64,000 nucleotides of DNA, taken from positions 59,930,001 to 59,994,000 of the forward strand of contig CM070903.1 of the NCBI GenBank assembly GCA_036417435.1. The letters are read 5' to 3'. Source of the DNA: Inia geoffrensis (lineage: Eukaryota > Chordata > Mammalia > Artiodactyla > Iniidae). Positions 54,201 to 64,000 of this stretch are shown here, piece after piece. The notes below the pieces were generated by a model that worked only from the letters and a program-made list of their open reading frames with translations, was not told the DNA's origin and ran no database searches. The position numbers were made by a program, and so were the translations under genes. Each line of letters begins with the position of its first letter. The first letter of the stretch is position 1.

Positions 54201-57200
54201 GCTCTAGGCGCGTGGGCTCAGTAGTTGTGGCTCACAGGCTTAGTTGCTCCACGGCACGCGGGATCTTCCCGGACCAGGGCTCGAACCCATGTCCCCTGCA
54301 TTGGCAGGCGGATTCTTAACCACTGCGCCACCAGGGAAGCCCCAAAGCTTACATTTTAAGGGTAAGACATACAACATAAAAAAATAACTATAATACAATG
54401 TTACGAGTACTGTTATCGAGGTTTATAGGTAGTGTTACCCGAAAGGTGGGTTCACCTCTTGGTAGGTGTTGAGCCAAAAGACACAACCAAGCCAAAGATT
54501 GGGGGAAGAAGGAAGGGTTTATTATTACTTGTAGCAAGTAAAGAGAACACCAGGGAGCTTTCCCAAAGCAGTGTCTTCCCAAACAGCAAAATTGGGGAAG
54601 TTTTAAGCTAAAGGGTACATGTATTTTATGAAGGGGCTTGGGTGGTTGACAGAATCCAGCTTTAGTTGATTGAAGTCAGGAGAGTCAGAAAAGGTCAACA
54701 TCATCACCCAGTTCTAGTTGATCTCGTGGTTGAGCACTGCAGGCTCATCTTTACCATTGCAACTGAACTGGGAGTCTTTACAACTGATACATTATCTCTG
54801 CTATTGTCACTTCTCTCGCTGGATAAGAGTTTATTCCTGCATTCTTTTGTTGCCTTAAGATCCTTAATTACTGAGACCTGTTCAAGGACAAGCATTATGG
54901 CCAGGCTTAAGTCACAAGATGGCTTAGGCCAAAAATGGCTTCTCTTATGTCCAGAAAGCCACGCGTAGTTCTCTTTCTCCGGGGACCCCCTACCCTATCT
55001 GTTTACACTAGTGCTACAGGATCAGAGATGAATAAAGGATTGATTATGCATAGGTTGTGAAGGTCAGGGAAAACCACAGAAAAGAGGAAGAAAGAGTGTT
55101 CTGGGGAGCAAGAATGTCAAGTTGGCTTTTTTCCTTTGTACTTGGCCAGTTTTTTCATATGACAACCAAGGGAAACAAGCAAATATTTTTGAGAAAATGC
55201 ATTCCTCAAAATAGTAACTAATAAAATTTATGTTTGTCCTTGGCAAAATCACAGAGCAAGTTGTTTGTAAGCATTTAGAAAAAGGAGAGAAATAACAGCT
55301 AAGTCAAGATATACTAACCAAACCATTTCCTAATTAGGTTGACTTGTAGGTTGGGATATAGCTTCCTGATTGGTCAGTGGGTTTGGATGTGTCAGTGTGT
55401 TTGTCCACCGAAGAGCCCTGGGCCAGTTTCCTCTTGCCTCAAGCCGCTTCCTTCTGTTACCACCACATACTGTTTGTCCCAGAGTGCCTAACAAATATTG
55501 TTTTCCATGTGTACCATGATATGAAACAGATAGGAAAACTCTGAGTTAAGGGAATATCACAGACAGAGTGTACCTTGATTTAAGCAAGGCAGACAAGTCA
55601 CACAAGAGGAATCATGAGCTGGGTAGTAATTCAGCCACCTAGATTGAGAGCTCTTTGATTAGTCAGGCCCCGATTGTTAGTTAATGGTCAACTTAGAAGG
55701 TGGTCTCTAATGCCACAAAGCTTTCTTCGCCTGTAGCCCTAGCCTCCTCAACACATTTTTCAGGAACTCGAAGGAAAACATGAGAGGCATATCTCTCAAT
55801 TTCAAGGATAATAAAACGCTCAATGAGGTAAGGTGAATTCACATTAGGTGAATTGATTCAAAAATCCAAAAGACCCAAAACCAACCGGATGAAGTTTAAT
55901 ATAACCAGTCTTTTGCGGTACGCGGGCCTCTCACTGTTGTGGCCTCTCCCGTTGTGGAGCAAAGGCTCCGGATGCGCAGCCTCAGTGGCCATGGCTCACG
56001 GGCCCAGCTGCTCCACGGCATGTGGGATCTTCCCGGACCGGGGCACGAACCCGTGTCCCCTGCATCGGCAGGTGGACTCTCAACCACTGTGTCACCAGGG
56101 AAGCCCAATATAACCAGCCTTAAAGTCCAACTTTTAAGTTTAGAAACAGCTCTAAATTATTTACTGTGTGTAAGCATTATATAGAGCAAAATTTATAATT
56201 AAAAACCATTTCTGTTAACATTTCAGAGAACAAATATGATTATCTTCCAACTACTGTGAATGTGTGCTCAGAACTGGTGAAGCTGGTTTTCTGTGTGTTT
56301 GTGTCATTCTGGGTTCTAAAGAAAGGTGAGTCTTGAAATGGTACTATATACTGGTTAAAAATCACAGAATCAAAAAATTTTAGAACTGAAAGGAACATTT
56401 CATATCAGTTAGCCTAGCCCATTAATTTTATATATGAGGATACTAAGATACCAATAGAAATATGATTACTCATGTTTTGCAGGTGAGGAGCAGACTCAGA
56501 GAGTAAGTAGTAAGTGTTGATGTGGTGCTGGGTAGAAGGGGGCAGAGCCTGGACTCCAACCCACATGTCCTAGCGTCCCATCCACTGTGCTGCCTCTTGA
56601 GTTGTTCCTGTGGTGGGTCACACAGCGAGTTAGTTTTTGTTCAAATTCAGGATTATCTAAATCACTGCTGTCTGACGTGATATGTAGCATACTGCAAAAC
56701 AGTCCTCATTGCCTTTAGGGGGACAGCATAGCACTTTGGAGGCAGAGAGACTGTATTCTAGGGCAGATTATTTTACTTTTCTGAGCTCCAGTTTCATCAA
56801 CTATCAAATAAGTATCAAATAAGGGTGCAAATAGTATCAAATAAGGGTACTAATCCTTCCTCAGGTCAAAAGTATGTACCCTTTTGTGGCTATTAATTCT
56901 CCAGTTATTGAACCTTAGCTCTCTCTACTACTTTGATCCACCTTCCCACATGACGTAGACATAGAATTTACACTATTAAAGGGCTTGCCCAAGAAGTTGT
57001 CTTTTCATTCTCAGAGGTTTCAATCTTTGCAGAGTTTCTAGTTAGTGGAATACATTTCTTAATCTCATGAAATTTATGAAGTATTTACAGGGATTAGACT
57101 TAAATTGTTTTCTATCTTTTCATTTTATTTTACATTCTCCGTTATAGTACCTTCTTAAGTTTTTGTAAACCTAGAGATAGGAGAATAACTCATACTAGGA

Positions 57201-60200
57201 TGAGCAAAGGTTAATTTTCTCTACTCCCCTATATATAAACTTTCACTTAGTATCTCCCTTTCCTGATTCCCTCACCCACCACAGCACCACCGTCCCGGCC
57301 CCGGGAAAAAAAAATCCCAGCATGAACGCTACATTTTTTGTTCCACTTATTTTAACTTGTTGACCTCTCTTGGCTTTATGCTCAGAGTAGTAAGAGAGAA
57401 CATAAGTGTGTCCTGAGATGCCTTCTTCAGTAATACGTCTGTCTCAAGTTAGCAGGAACTAAGAAAATCAGTATTCCTAAAGTGTTGCTGTTGTCAGAGA
57501 TGAGCACGGTCGTGGGGTGAAGAAAGACCGTAATGGAATCCTGTGTAGTCCTTGATTTCTCAAGGCTAATAGTCACTTACGAAAGCACATTCATTAAGTC
57601 TCTTTTAAAGAATTATATCAGAAATTAAATACAATTTACTTTCTCTAAAAATATGTGCATTCTCATCAAGCTCATATATTTATTGCTGTATTTCTTTCTT
57701 TAGAAGATCGTCAAAATAGAAACTTGAGATGTGGTTCCTGGAAGGAATTCTCTAATTTCATGAAGTGGTCCATTCCTGCCTTTCTTTATTTCCTGGATAA
57801 TTTGATTGTCTTCTATGTCCTTTCCTATCTTCAACCTGTAAGTAAATAATGACAAAGAAGACAGCATTGAAAAGACAGAGAAATGAATCCTGGAACTAAC
57901 CTTTCTCTTTTTTTTTTTTTAATCGTTTTCCTTGGCACTGTTAGTTTCTCACTGCCTCACTGGCCTTCCTGAGGTTTGAGCAGAATCATCTGAGCGCTGA
58001 CTTACCAATCCACTTGCAAGCCTCTTCCGCTGTGGAAGATAACTATTAAACTGTGCTGACTGATCGGTGGGAGCTGCTTCCTGACCACTGAATCTAGAGC
58101 CATCTCTCTCTGTGTAACCTTAACCAGTCTGCCTATTTTCTGAGCCATCCTGTGGTCACCCACGTCTAATATTAATCTCAACATCCAGGACCTCCAAGCA
58201 GACTCCCATGATTAACTCAGAAAATTATACACTCAGTGTACTGCTCTTTCTTACACTTGGTTTAATGTGGTGTATATGTATTCTTTTGGTATGATTTTCG
58301 TTTTCTGTTAGTCCTGTCATTTAACCAAGTTCTTCAAGGGTAGAGATTATATCCTCCCAATCTAACTGCTATCCATAACTGATAATACTAGGTATACTTC
58401 TCATCTCTCCTGGCATCCCCTATGCCAATTTAGAGAGCTGTTAGTAATCAGAATTAAAGTTTGGTCTCTTCTGCTTTTACCTATTACTCAGTTCGGATCG
58501 CGTGTATATTTTCTCCTCTATATTTTCATTTTATAAAATGAAGGTTTCTATTGCCACATTTAAGAAAATGTGTTTTAATTCTCTTTAAAGAGCAAGTTCA
58601 GGCATTTTGATCATAAATAGAATTTCTGTTGACACTAGTCCTCTATTTGAAGCCTCTTAAGTATATCCAAATCAGTATGAAAGTGGGCTGAAAAGGAGGG
58701 GTCAAGAGGGCACTGAGGTAGAAAACAGGAGTTTGATTCTTTTGCACAATTTAAAAGATTAGAACCAGGCAAGGCCAAACTGCTCTGTAAAATAGAATAG
58801 TGTTACCATACCAGCCCAAAGGTAAGGACCTAGGCCAGGGGATCACCTGAAGTTGCTTTCAGCTCTGTGATCCATTTTATTAGTAAAAGTTCATTCCATT
58901 TAAAATGTGTCCTCTCCTAAATTCTTTCACTTTGTTTTTCAGATCTGAGAATTCCTCCCCACAACATAATTATTCACATTCAATAAGTGTATATTTGTTG
59001 TGTTTTATTTGTATCCAACAGACTACCTCTAAATTTATATCCCTTTGCTAAATCCCTAGTACCAAAGCAGGAGTGCAACTTCCTGTTCTTATAGCTTCTT
59101 GCTTTGCTCTTCTTTCCTGATGGTGTACAACCACAGATATTACAAAATAAATTACTTGGCATACATATTCTGTGTAGTGCTATGCCCAAGCCTAGTAGGA
59201 AAGAATTAAATAGAGATGCATGGAAGTTTGGGGGCAAAGAGCTGTGATATTTTATTTGTTCTATACTATTGCCTGGACAGAGTGGACACAATTCCCCAGG
59301 CCAGCAGCAGCGCTGTAACTGTGATTGATCAGAGCCGCCACTTCCCCACTCTTAACCAGCCACGTACTTTTCTTATCTCCTCTTATTTGTCTCCTAACCA
59401 GGGGTTCACAAGCATTCATCTGCAAAGAAAACCTTAAGATAATGGTTCCCATAAAAGTCAGTAGGAAAAGAGCAATATTATATTCTTGGAATTTTTGCTA
59501 GTTGTTATTGGATTTTACTCTTATTTCTTTAATTCAGCTGCATATTAGTCGTGTTTGCTGGTTGTATAAGATTGTGGATACTCTTTAGGGTTGGTCAATT
59601 TAAAGTGACAGCAAGGAGGAAGGCAGTAGGATTTGTTTTTAGAAATTATTAATATTGTCAGATCCAATTATAGGGACAGTGATAAATTTCATATTTTATG
59701 GGCCAAAATGTATATATGTTCAGATTAATATTCTCATATGTGAAATTTGACTAAATTCACAAAAACAAACCTTAATAAAATCTGGCTAACACCTTTCTAA
59801 GTGTTTAGAACAATGTGAATAAATCCAAAAGACTGTCAAATATAAGTTTGGTAGTGAATCACTGGTATGGAATCACAACAGTTCAACCAGGTATAAATTG
59901 ATTTAATTCCTAGAGCACTAAAAACGCTTAAAAACCTATACCTCCATCTTCTTAATGTATAAATGGCCCTAACAGTACTTGCTTTCTCTCTACCCACAGA
60001 ATCAGTGTTAAAAGTCTCTGAGAGCTTGAAAAAGTATGCTTTATAATCATTGTAACCATTATTTCTGGACCTAAACTTATAGAGTTTATAAGTATTTCCA
60101 GATCTGCACATAAAGATTATTACACAGGCATTTGCTGAATTTCAGCACATTTTCAAAGCCTGTACAATAATTTGATCATATCTACGTAAGTTTAACAAGC

Positions 60201-60430
60201 AATAAAAATAGAATTTAATCCTCTAGTGAAGTAGCTGCCCTAATAACCCCTCTGGATTTTGACCAAAAAGCTTTTTTTGTCAGGTGAGCTTGCACCAAGC
60301 TGGGAGATTTCTGAGGTCAGTGCTTTGCTTGGACTGTAACTCTATCTTCTCTTTCTTTCTAGGCCATGGCTGTTATCTTCTCAAATTTTAGCATTATAAC
60401 AACAGCGCTTCTATTCAGGATAGTGCTGAA
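51165..60430 (+). CDS. SLC35A5: SLC35A5, nucleotide-sugar transporter family member (5' part, four coding exons)
   Basis: SLC35A5 is a multi-pass Golgi membrane protein of the nucleotide-sugar transporter family, proposed to carry UDP-sugars. Exons 51165-51294, 56227-56325, 57704-57837 and 60363-60430 join in frame to 143 codons plus two bases. Hydrophobic segments are at about residues 17-37, in the second exon ([19 protein letters not shown]), and across the third and fourth exons ([18 protein letters not shown], then [18 protein letters not shown]). All four donors are ordinary U2 type. The sequence after RIVL is not found before 64000, so the rest is outside the window. The extreme N-terminus ([15 protein letters not shown]) differs from the human one I recall more than the rest does. 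Confidence 0.95.
51870..52900 (+). repeat. Old mammalian interspersed repeat with L2-like tail
   Basis: Typical text: caggcgctgggctatatatt, gtcagggaacacttccctga, and a 3' tail near 52798-52900 with gtttactgctgtatcctgca and gtgaataaatagg. It is probably one or two old LINE-derived fragments; the family is uncertain. It lies in the first SLC35A5 intron after the start-codon exon. Confidence 0.5.
52901..54030 (+). other. SLC35A5 intron, purine-rich, nothing firmly recognised
   Basis: Continues the G/A-rich character of the preceding old repeat and may be part of it. I see no gene. Confidence 0.4.
54045..54344 (-). mobile_element. Older CHR-type SINE (long form)
   Basis: Imperfect target duplication aagcttacttttta / aagcttacatttta at 54031-54044 and 54345-54358. 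The element is antisense, with the head (rc) ggcttccctggtggcgcagt at the right. Confidence 0.93.
54430..55830 (-). mobile_element. Possible LTR retroelement remnant
   Basis: The stretch opens tgttacccgaaaggtgggtt and contains gggtttattattac (AATAAA on the minus strand), which looks like an antisense LTR, perhaps of an ERV1-type element of even-toed ungulates. The far boundary is not clear and no viral coding region is recognisable. Confidence 0.35.
55909..56106 (-). mobile_element. Young CHR-type SINE without poly(A) tail
   Basis: Perfect target duplication aatataaccag at 55898-55908 and 56107-56117. The antisense body is near consensus, but the tail is reduced to cttttgcgg. It ends 110 bp before SLC35A5 exon 56227-56325. 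Confidence 0.93.
56227..56325 (+). CDS. SLC35A5: SLC35A5 second coding exon (residues 44-76)
   Basis: A 99-nt exon: [18 protein letters not shown], then [15 protein letters not shown]. Acceptor catttcag|AGAA, donor AAAG|GTGAGT. Confidence 0.95.
56380..56830. repeat. MIR SINE fragments (two)
   Basis: An antisense MIR at about 56380-56600 (tttatatatgaggatactaa, gaggagcagactcagagagt) is followed by a sense-like fragment at about 56730-56830 (cttttctgagctccagtttc). Both are in SLC35A5 intron sequence. Confidence 0.6.
57704..57837 (+). CDS. SLC35A5: SLC35A5 third coding exon (residues 77-121)
   Basis: A 134-nt exon: [45 protein letters not shown]. Acceptor ctttctttag|AAG, donor CCT|GTAAGT. Confidence 0.96.
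57838..60362 (+). other. SLC35A5 intron before exon 60363, nothing recognised
   Basis: About 2.5 kb with no gene or repeat that I can name with support. Confidence 0.5.
60363..60430 (+). CDS. SLC35A5: SLC35A5 fourth coding exon (residues 122-143 plus 2 nt)
   Basis: A 68-nt exon: [22 protein letters not shown], and two bases of a lysine codon. Acceptor tttctag|GCC, donor GAA|GTAAGT. The next exon is beyond the window. Confidence 0.96.
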
Positions 60431-63400
60431 GTAAGTAACTTGTTGTGAAAGCATATATCATACTTTAAAATGGCACTGCCTTGTTTCAGACGATATACCC
60501 TCTGAATCCCAAGGCCGGGATTTTATTCCTAATTTGCTATGTGTGTTGGGCAAGTTGTTTAACCCATCTGGAAAGCAGCTGCAGTGTTAGCCTGTCTAAA
60601 TCCTCTGCGGTTCAGTGTTTGAAATGTATTTGCTTAAGCATCTCAAAAGACAAGAGATGATTGGGTTTTAATTATTTTAATTTTTAGTGCCAGATTTTCA
60701 ACAAAGAATTCATTAGCTTTTTTTTGCAGATTCTCTGTACACTAATAGGGAACCAAGAAGTTCCTAAGATTAATATATTTGTTATTTGGAGTTTGGAGGT
60801 GATAAACAAATTCCTTATTAAACTGGTTGAGATGACTACGTGATTTAAGCTCTAACTGGCAGAGGATTTGCATGAGGAATCTAGTTAAAATTACAATGAG
60901 TGAACTTATTAAACTTTCCAAGTGCTATCACTAATTCATCTCCAGGAGAACGTTTGAATAAAATAAACATTTTTAGTTTAGATAGGCTCTGCTGCAAAGC
61001 AAAGGCCAGAATGTCCTAAGGTGATACAGGATCTGGGTACTTAACTGCAGTTTAATTTGTTATTTGATGATGATGATGATGATGATGAAAATAAAATTAA
61101 CTCTTTGTTATATTTGTTGTGATTGTTTTAATTTTACATTCACATTCTCTTTTTAATTTGTTTCTCAGTGTGCTATGTCACAGTGTGTTTTCATAATTGA
61201 TGTGTACAGAAGGATGAAGGGCTTGGTCCATAGGCACTCAGTAATTATTTGTTGAATCCCGTGATTCATTCAGTACATAAATTATATGAAATTCTTGAAA
61301 GGTTTTCTTTTACCCTGAGGAAACATTCAATTTAATAGTTAATGTAAGAGATGGGGAAAAAATGAACATAGCATTTCATCCAATTTAAATGTTAGAGTCA
61401 CTGAAATTTGCTTTTGCTATCACTTTCTGCATTTTATTTATGAATTGTGAGAATAATTCAACTAGCAAGTTAAAGAATGCTAATCCAAAAAAAAGTTTTA
61501 AAGTCTTTAAAATCAGCACGAAAGTCACTTTGTAGGATAAAAGTTGGCTTCTGAGAAAACATATGTAAGCAGTAATATTTTTATATTGATTCCTGTGATA
61601 AAATTAGGGATGCACTTCCATAAAGGAATAATTGTTGGCTCTGACACACAATAAAATACTATTAATAGGGGAGCAATGGTCTCAAAAACGTATTTTTTTT
61701 GTTTTGTTTGGGACTTTTTTTTTAAGTAAAAAAAATTTTTTTTCCTGTGAAGTGACAGTTTATGAGTACACATGGTATTACACTTAAGTTATTATATAAT
61801 ACATAAGTATTATGTCAAAATTAAATGAATAACTGAATTTACCAAAGAGAAATTTAAAGGTATTTCCTGACTTGAAATTGGCTAGTAGCTCTAGCTATGC
61901 CCAGAGTTGGTTGTTTGTTTTTTTTAATGACCCCAGAGCATGAGCAGGGCTGTGGGCCAAGGTGAGGGGCACTTGGAAAAGCCCTGCCCAGGGTGGCCCG
62001 ACTGCCATGTGGGCAGCTGCGCAGGGAGGCTCTCCACCAGTGACTAGAAAACACTAAGGTCTCCTCAGGGCCTTTCTACCCTATTTCGACTTAACCCCAC
62101 AATGACCCCATGAGATAGGTGCAGTTAGGCTGAGTCTGTGCCTGGAACCCAGAGCCACTAAGCATTCTGCAGCCCTCGGGCAGCTTCCTTTGGCTGTAGA
62201 AGAGGGAGTGTAGGTGGATAGGCTGGGGGCAGAGGGGCAAACAACGTTATGAACTACAGTTCAAACTTTTTTTTTTTTTTTTACATATTTTACCTCTTAA
62301 TATTCAAAGCAGTAATATTGATTCTTAGGCATGTGTTTGCTTTGTTGTTAATACCACTCTGTTTTGAATCCTTAGATGTTCTTTAGATTAAAGAAACAAT
62401 AAAATCACTCCATTTTTATTATTTCCACAAGTGCTTAGTTCCCAGAATGGGTCTTAGTTTGACTAATTCACAAATCAGCACTTGAAGCTACTCTAAATAG
62501 TGAAGCTAAAGTGTGGTAATAAATCTAATAATGTCTTTTATGGGAATGCCTTTTAAGTATTACCTATTATATTTTAAACTCAACTTTGTTCTATTTTGAT
62601 CTTTTTGTTGGTGGTAGTGTATGTTGTTTGTTAGTTTTTCCCTATTTACTCTACTCCTCATGAGTCATTTGATGGTCTTTTGCCCATGGCAATAAAATTT
62701 TGACCGAAGAACAGCTTGAGTTCTATCACAAGTTCTTAATTTGTTTGCCATAAATAACTCATTTAGAATATCAAAGCTCTTGTCTTATACTTGACTCTAG
62801 CAGAGCTATCAAATAACCTTTCCCATACAGGTAAAGGATATAAGGCTATACAGGTAGAAAAAAATAAGTCCAGTGACTAATGTAAAACTTATTTGTAAGA
62901 ATTTGAAAGTGAGAAAAAGTGAAAATTGTCACCATTCAAATGTTTTATACTAAACCCCATGTGAATGCATAGATTTCCTCCTTGAAGTATAGTTACTGGT
63001 TCAAAGTGGAAATGTGGCAGGCATGCCTCAAAGCCCTATTGGTTTGCTCTTAAGGCTTGGCAAAGTTGTATAATCTTGTTTGCTAGGCTTTAGGGAATAA
63101 TAATGTCAGCCTGAACATCGAGATTTGGGAGATGAGAGAGCGAAACCAAGACCAGCACTTATTTTTACCTAAATAATGTATATAAGTTTCTGTGATTTCT
63201 TAAAAGGGAAGGGAAAAAATTAAAAAACATTTTGAAACATATGTTGGATGTCTTAGAAGTTACAGTGAACTTTACTTTCTGAACCAGCAGAAAAAAATAA
63301 AAGTGCCAGTCAATAATAACAAGCATTTCTCCAAAACCATTCATTCACTTGATAAATATTTATAATTTCCCTTAGTAAATCTGCCCCTGGTCACTCTTTG

Positions 63401-64000
63401 TGCTATTTAGAAAGTTATGATGCATGGTTTCTTGTAAAAAGTTATGTCTTTCCACTTAAATATTTTCTTGCTCTGCCTTGGTTTACCACCAGATATGGTA
63501 GAAATGCTCTTATCTGACACAATTTGGACCTAATTGTTGAGTTACTAGGAAAACTCAAAGTAGGGATGTCATTTAAAAAATATATGTACTTTAGACAATT
63601 TAACTTAAAGTATGTAAGTGTCAATTCATCATTCTTTTGATGGTTCAAAGTGGAACCTTTCCTTTGCATACGTGTGGGGTTTGCTGATTGGAGTTCTTTG
63701 GCTTCTTTCTTGCTTGAACCTACATTCATTACACATCATCTGTGGTTTCTGGTTTCAAATTCATTATAGTGGAGCAAGCCTTAAATATATTTTTAAAGTA
63801 GATTTTTCTGGATTTTTATTATTCATTCCCTAAGCTTTAACTAACTCACCTGTACCTAATTCAAAGGCAGTTTTTTTTGTCTTGAGATTTGCCTTTAGTC
63901 CTCCCAAAGCATTCAAGTTAGTTTTCATGAAAACAGCAGTCCTTTTCATTCACTCATAATTTATGACTTCTGTAATCATTAAAATATATAATTACAATAA
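60431..64000 (+). other. SLC35A5 intron continuing past the window
   Basis: No further SLC35A5 coding exon was found. A short GAT triplet repeat is at about 61067-61087. A G/C-richer patch at about 61910-62240 may contain a MIR remnant. Otherwise nothing is recognised. Confidence 0.55.

Noticed and set aside
60431..64000. Further SLC35A5 exons
   Set aside because: No splice-flanked frame continues the transporter after RIVL within the window.

Overview
This window is mammalian nuclear DNA, almost certainly from a cetacean. The main clue is at least eleven copies of a tRNA-derived CHR-type SINE. Several are nearly identical to each other and begin with the ggcttccctggtggcgcag head typical of whale and dolphin genomes. 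Older mammalian repeats (L1, L2, MIR, MER5-like, ERVL/MaLR-type LTRs) fill much of the rest. There are no bacterial genes, operons or CRISPR arrays.

Two protein-coding genes are readable, arranged head to head. On the minus strand, positions 21341-49619 hold the complete coding sequence of ATG3, the E2-like enzyme that attaches LC3/GABARAP proteins to phosphatidylethanolamine during autophagy. Twelve coding exons join in frame to 945 nt (314 codons plus stop), with the catalytic cysteine at residue 264. On the plus strand, from about 50.2 kb to beyond the right edge, is the 5' part of SLC35A5, a nucleotide-sugar transporter family gene. Four coding exons (143 codons plus 2 nt) are visible; the rest lies past 64000. 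The two genes share a CpG-rich bidirectional promoter around 49.4-50.5 kb that contains two CACGTGAC E-boxes, ETS-like and NRF1-like sites. This gene order matches the human chromosome 3q13.2 neighbourhood as I know it.

Layout: 1-21.2 kb is intergenic DNA downstream of ATG3, made of L1 segments in both orientations, an MLT1-type LTR, MIRs, SINEs and a purine-only microsatellite. 21.3-49.6 kb is ATG3. Its intron 5 carries a full-length but dead mariner transposon broken by two SINEs; intron 7 holds an L2; intron 1 holds a striking inverted repeat. 49.4-50.5 kb is the shared promoter. 50.5-64 kb is SLC35A5 with SINEs, MIRs and a possible LTR remnant.

I found no new enzymatic or defence system. 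The most interesting sequence-level signals are the U12-type last intron of ATG3, a 5' splice site of the catalytic-cysteine exon embedded in a TG microsatellite, the paired E-boxes in an autophagy promoter, an inverted repeat with 19-bp perfect arms in ATG3 intron 1, and the mariner copy with two of three catalytic aspartates replaced. Family names for old repeats come from recognition of sequence and were not checked by a repeat search.
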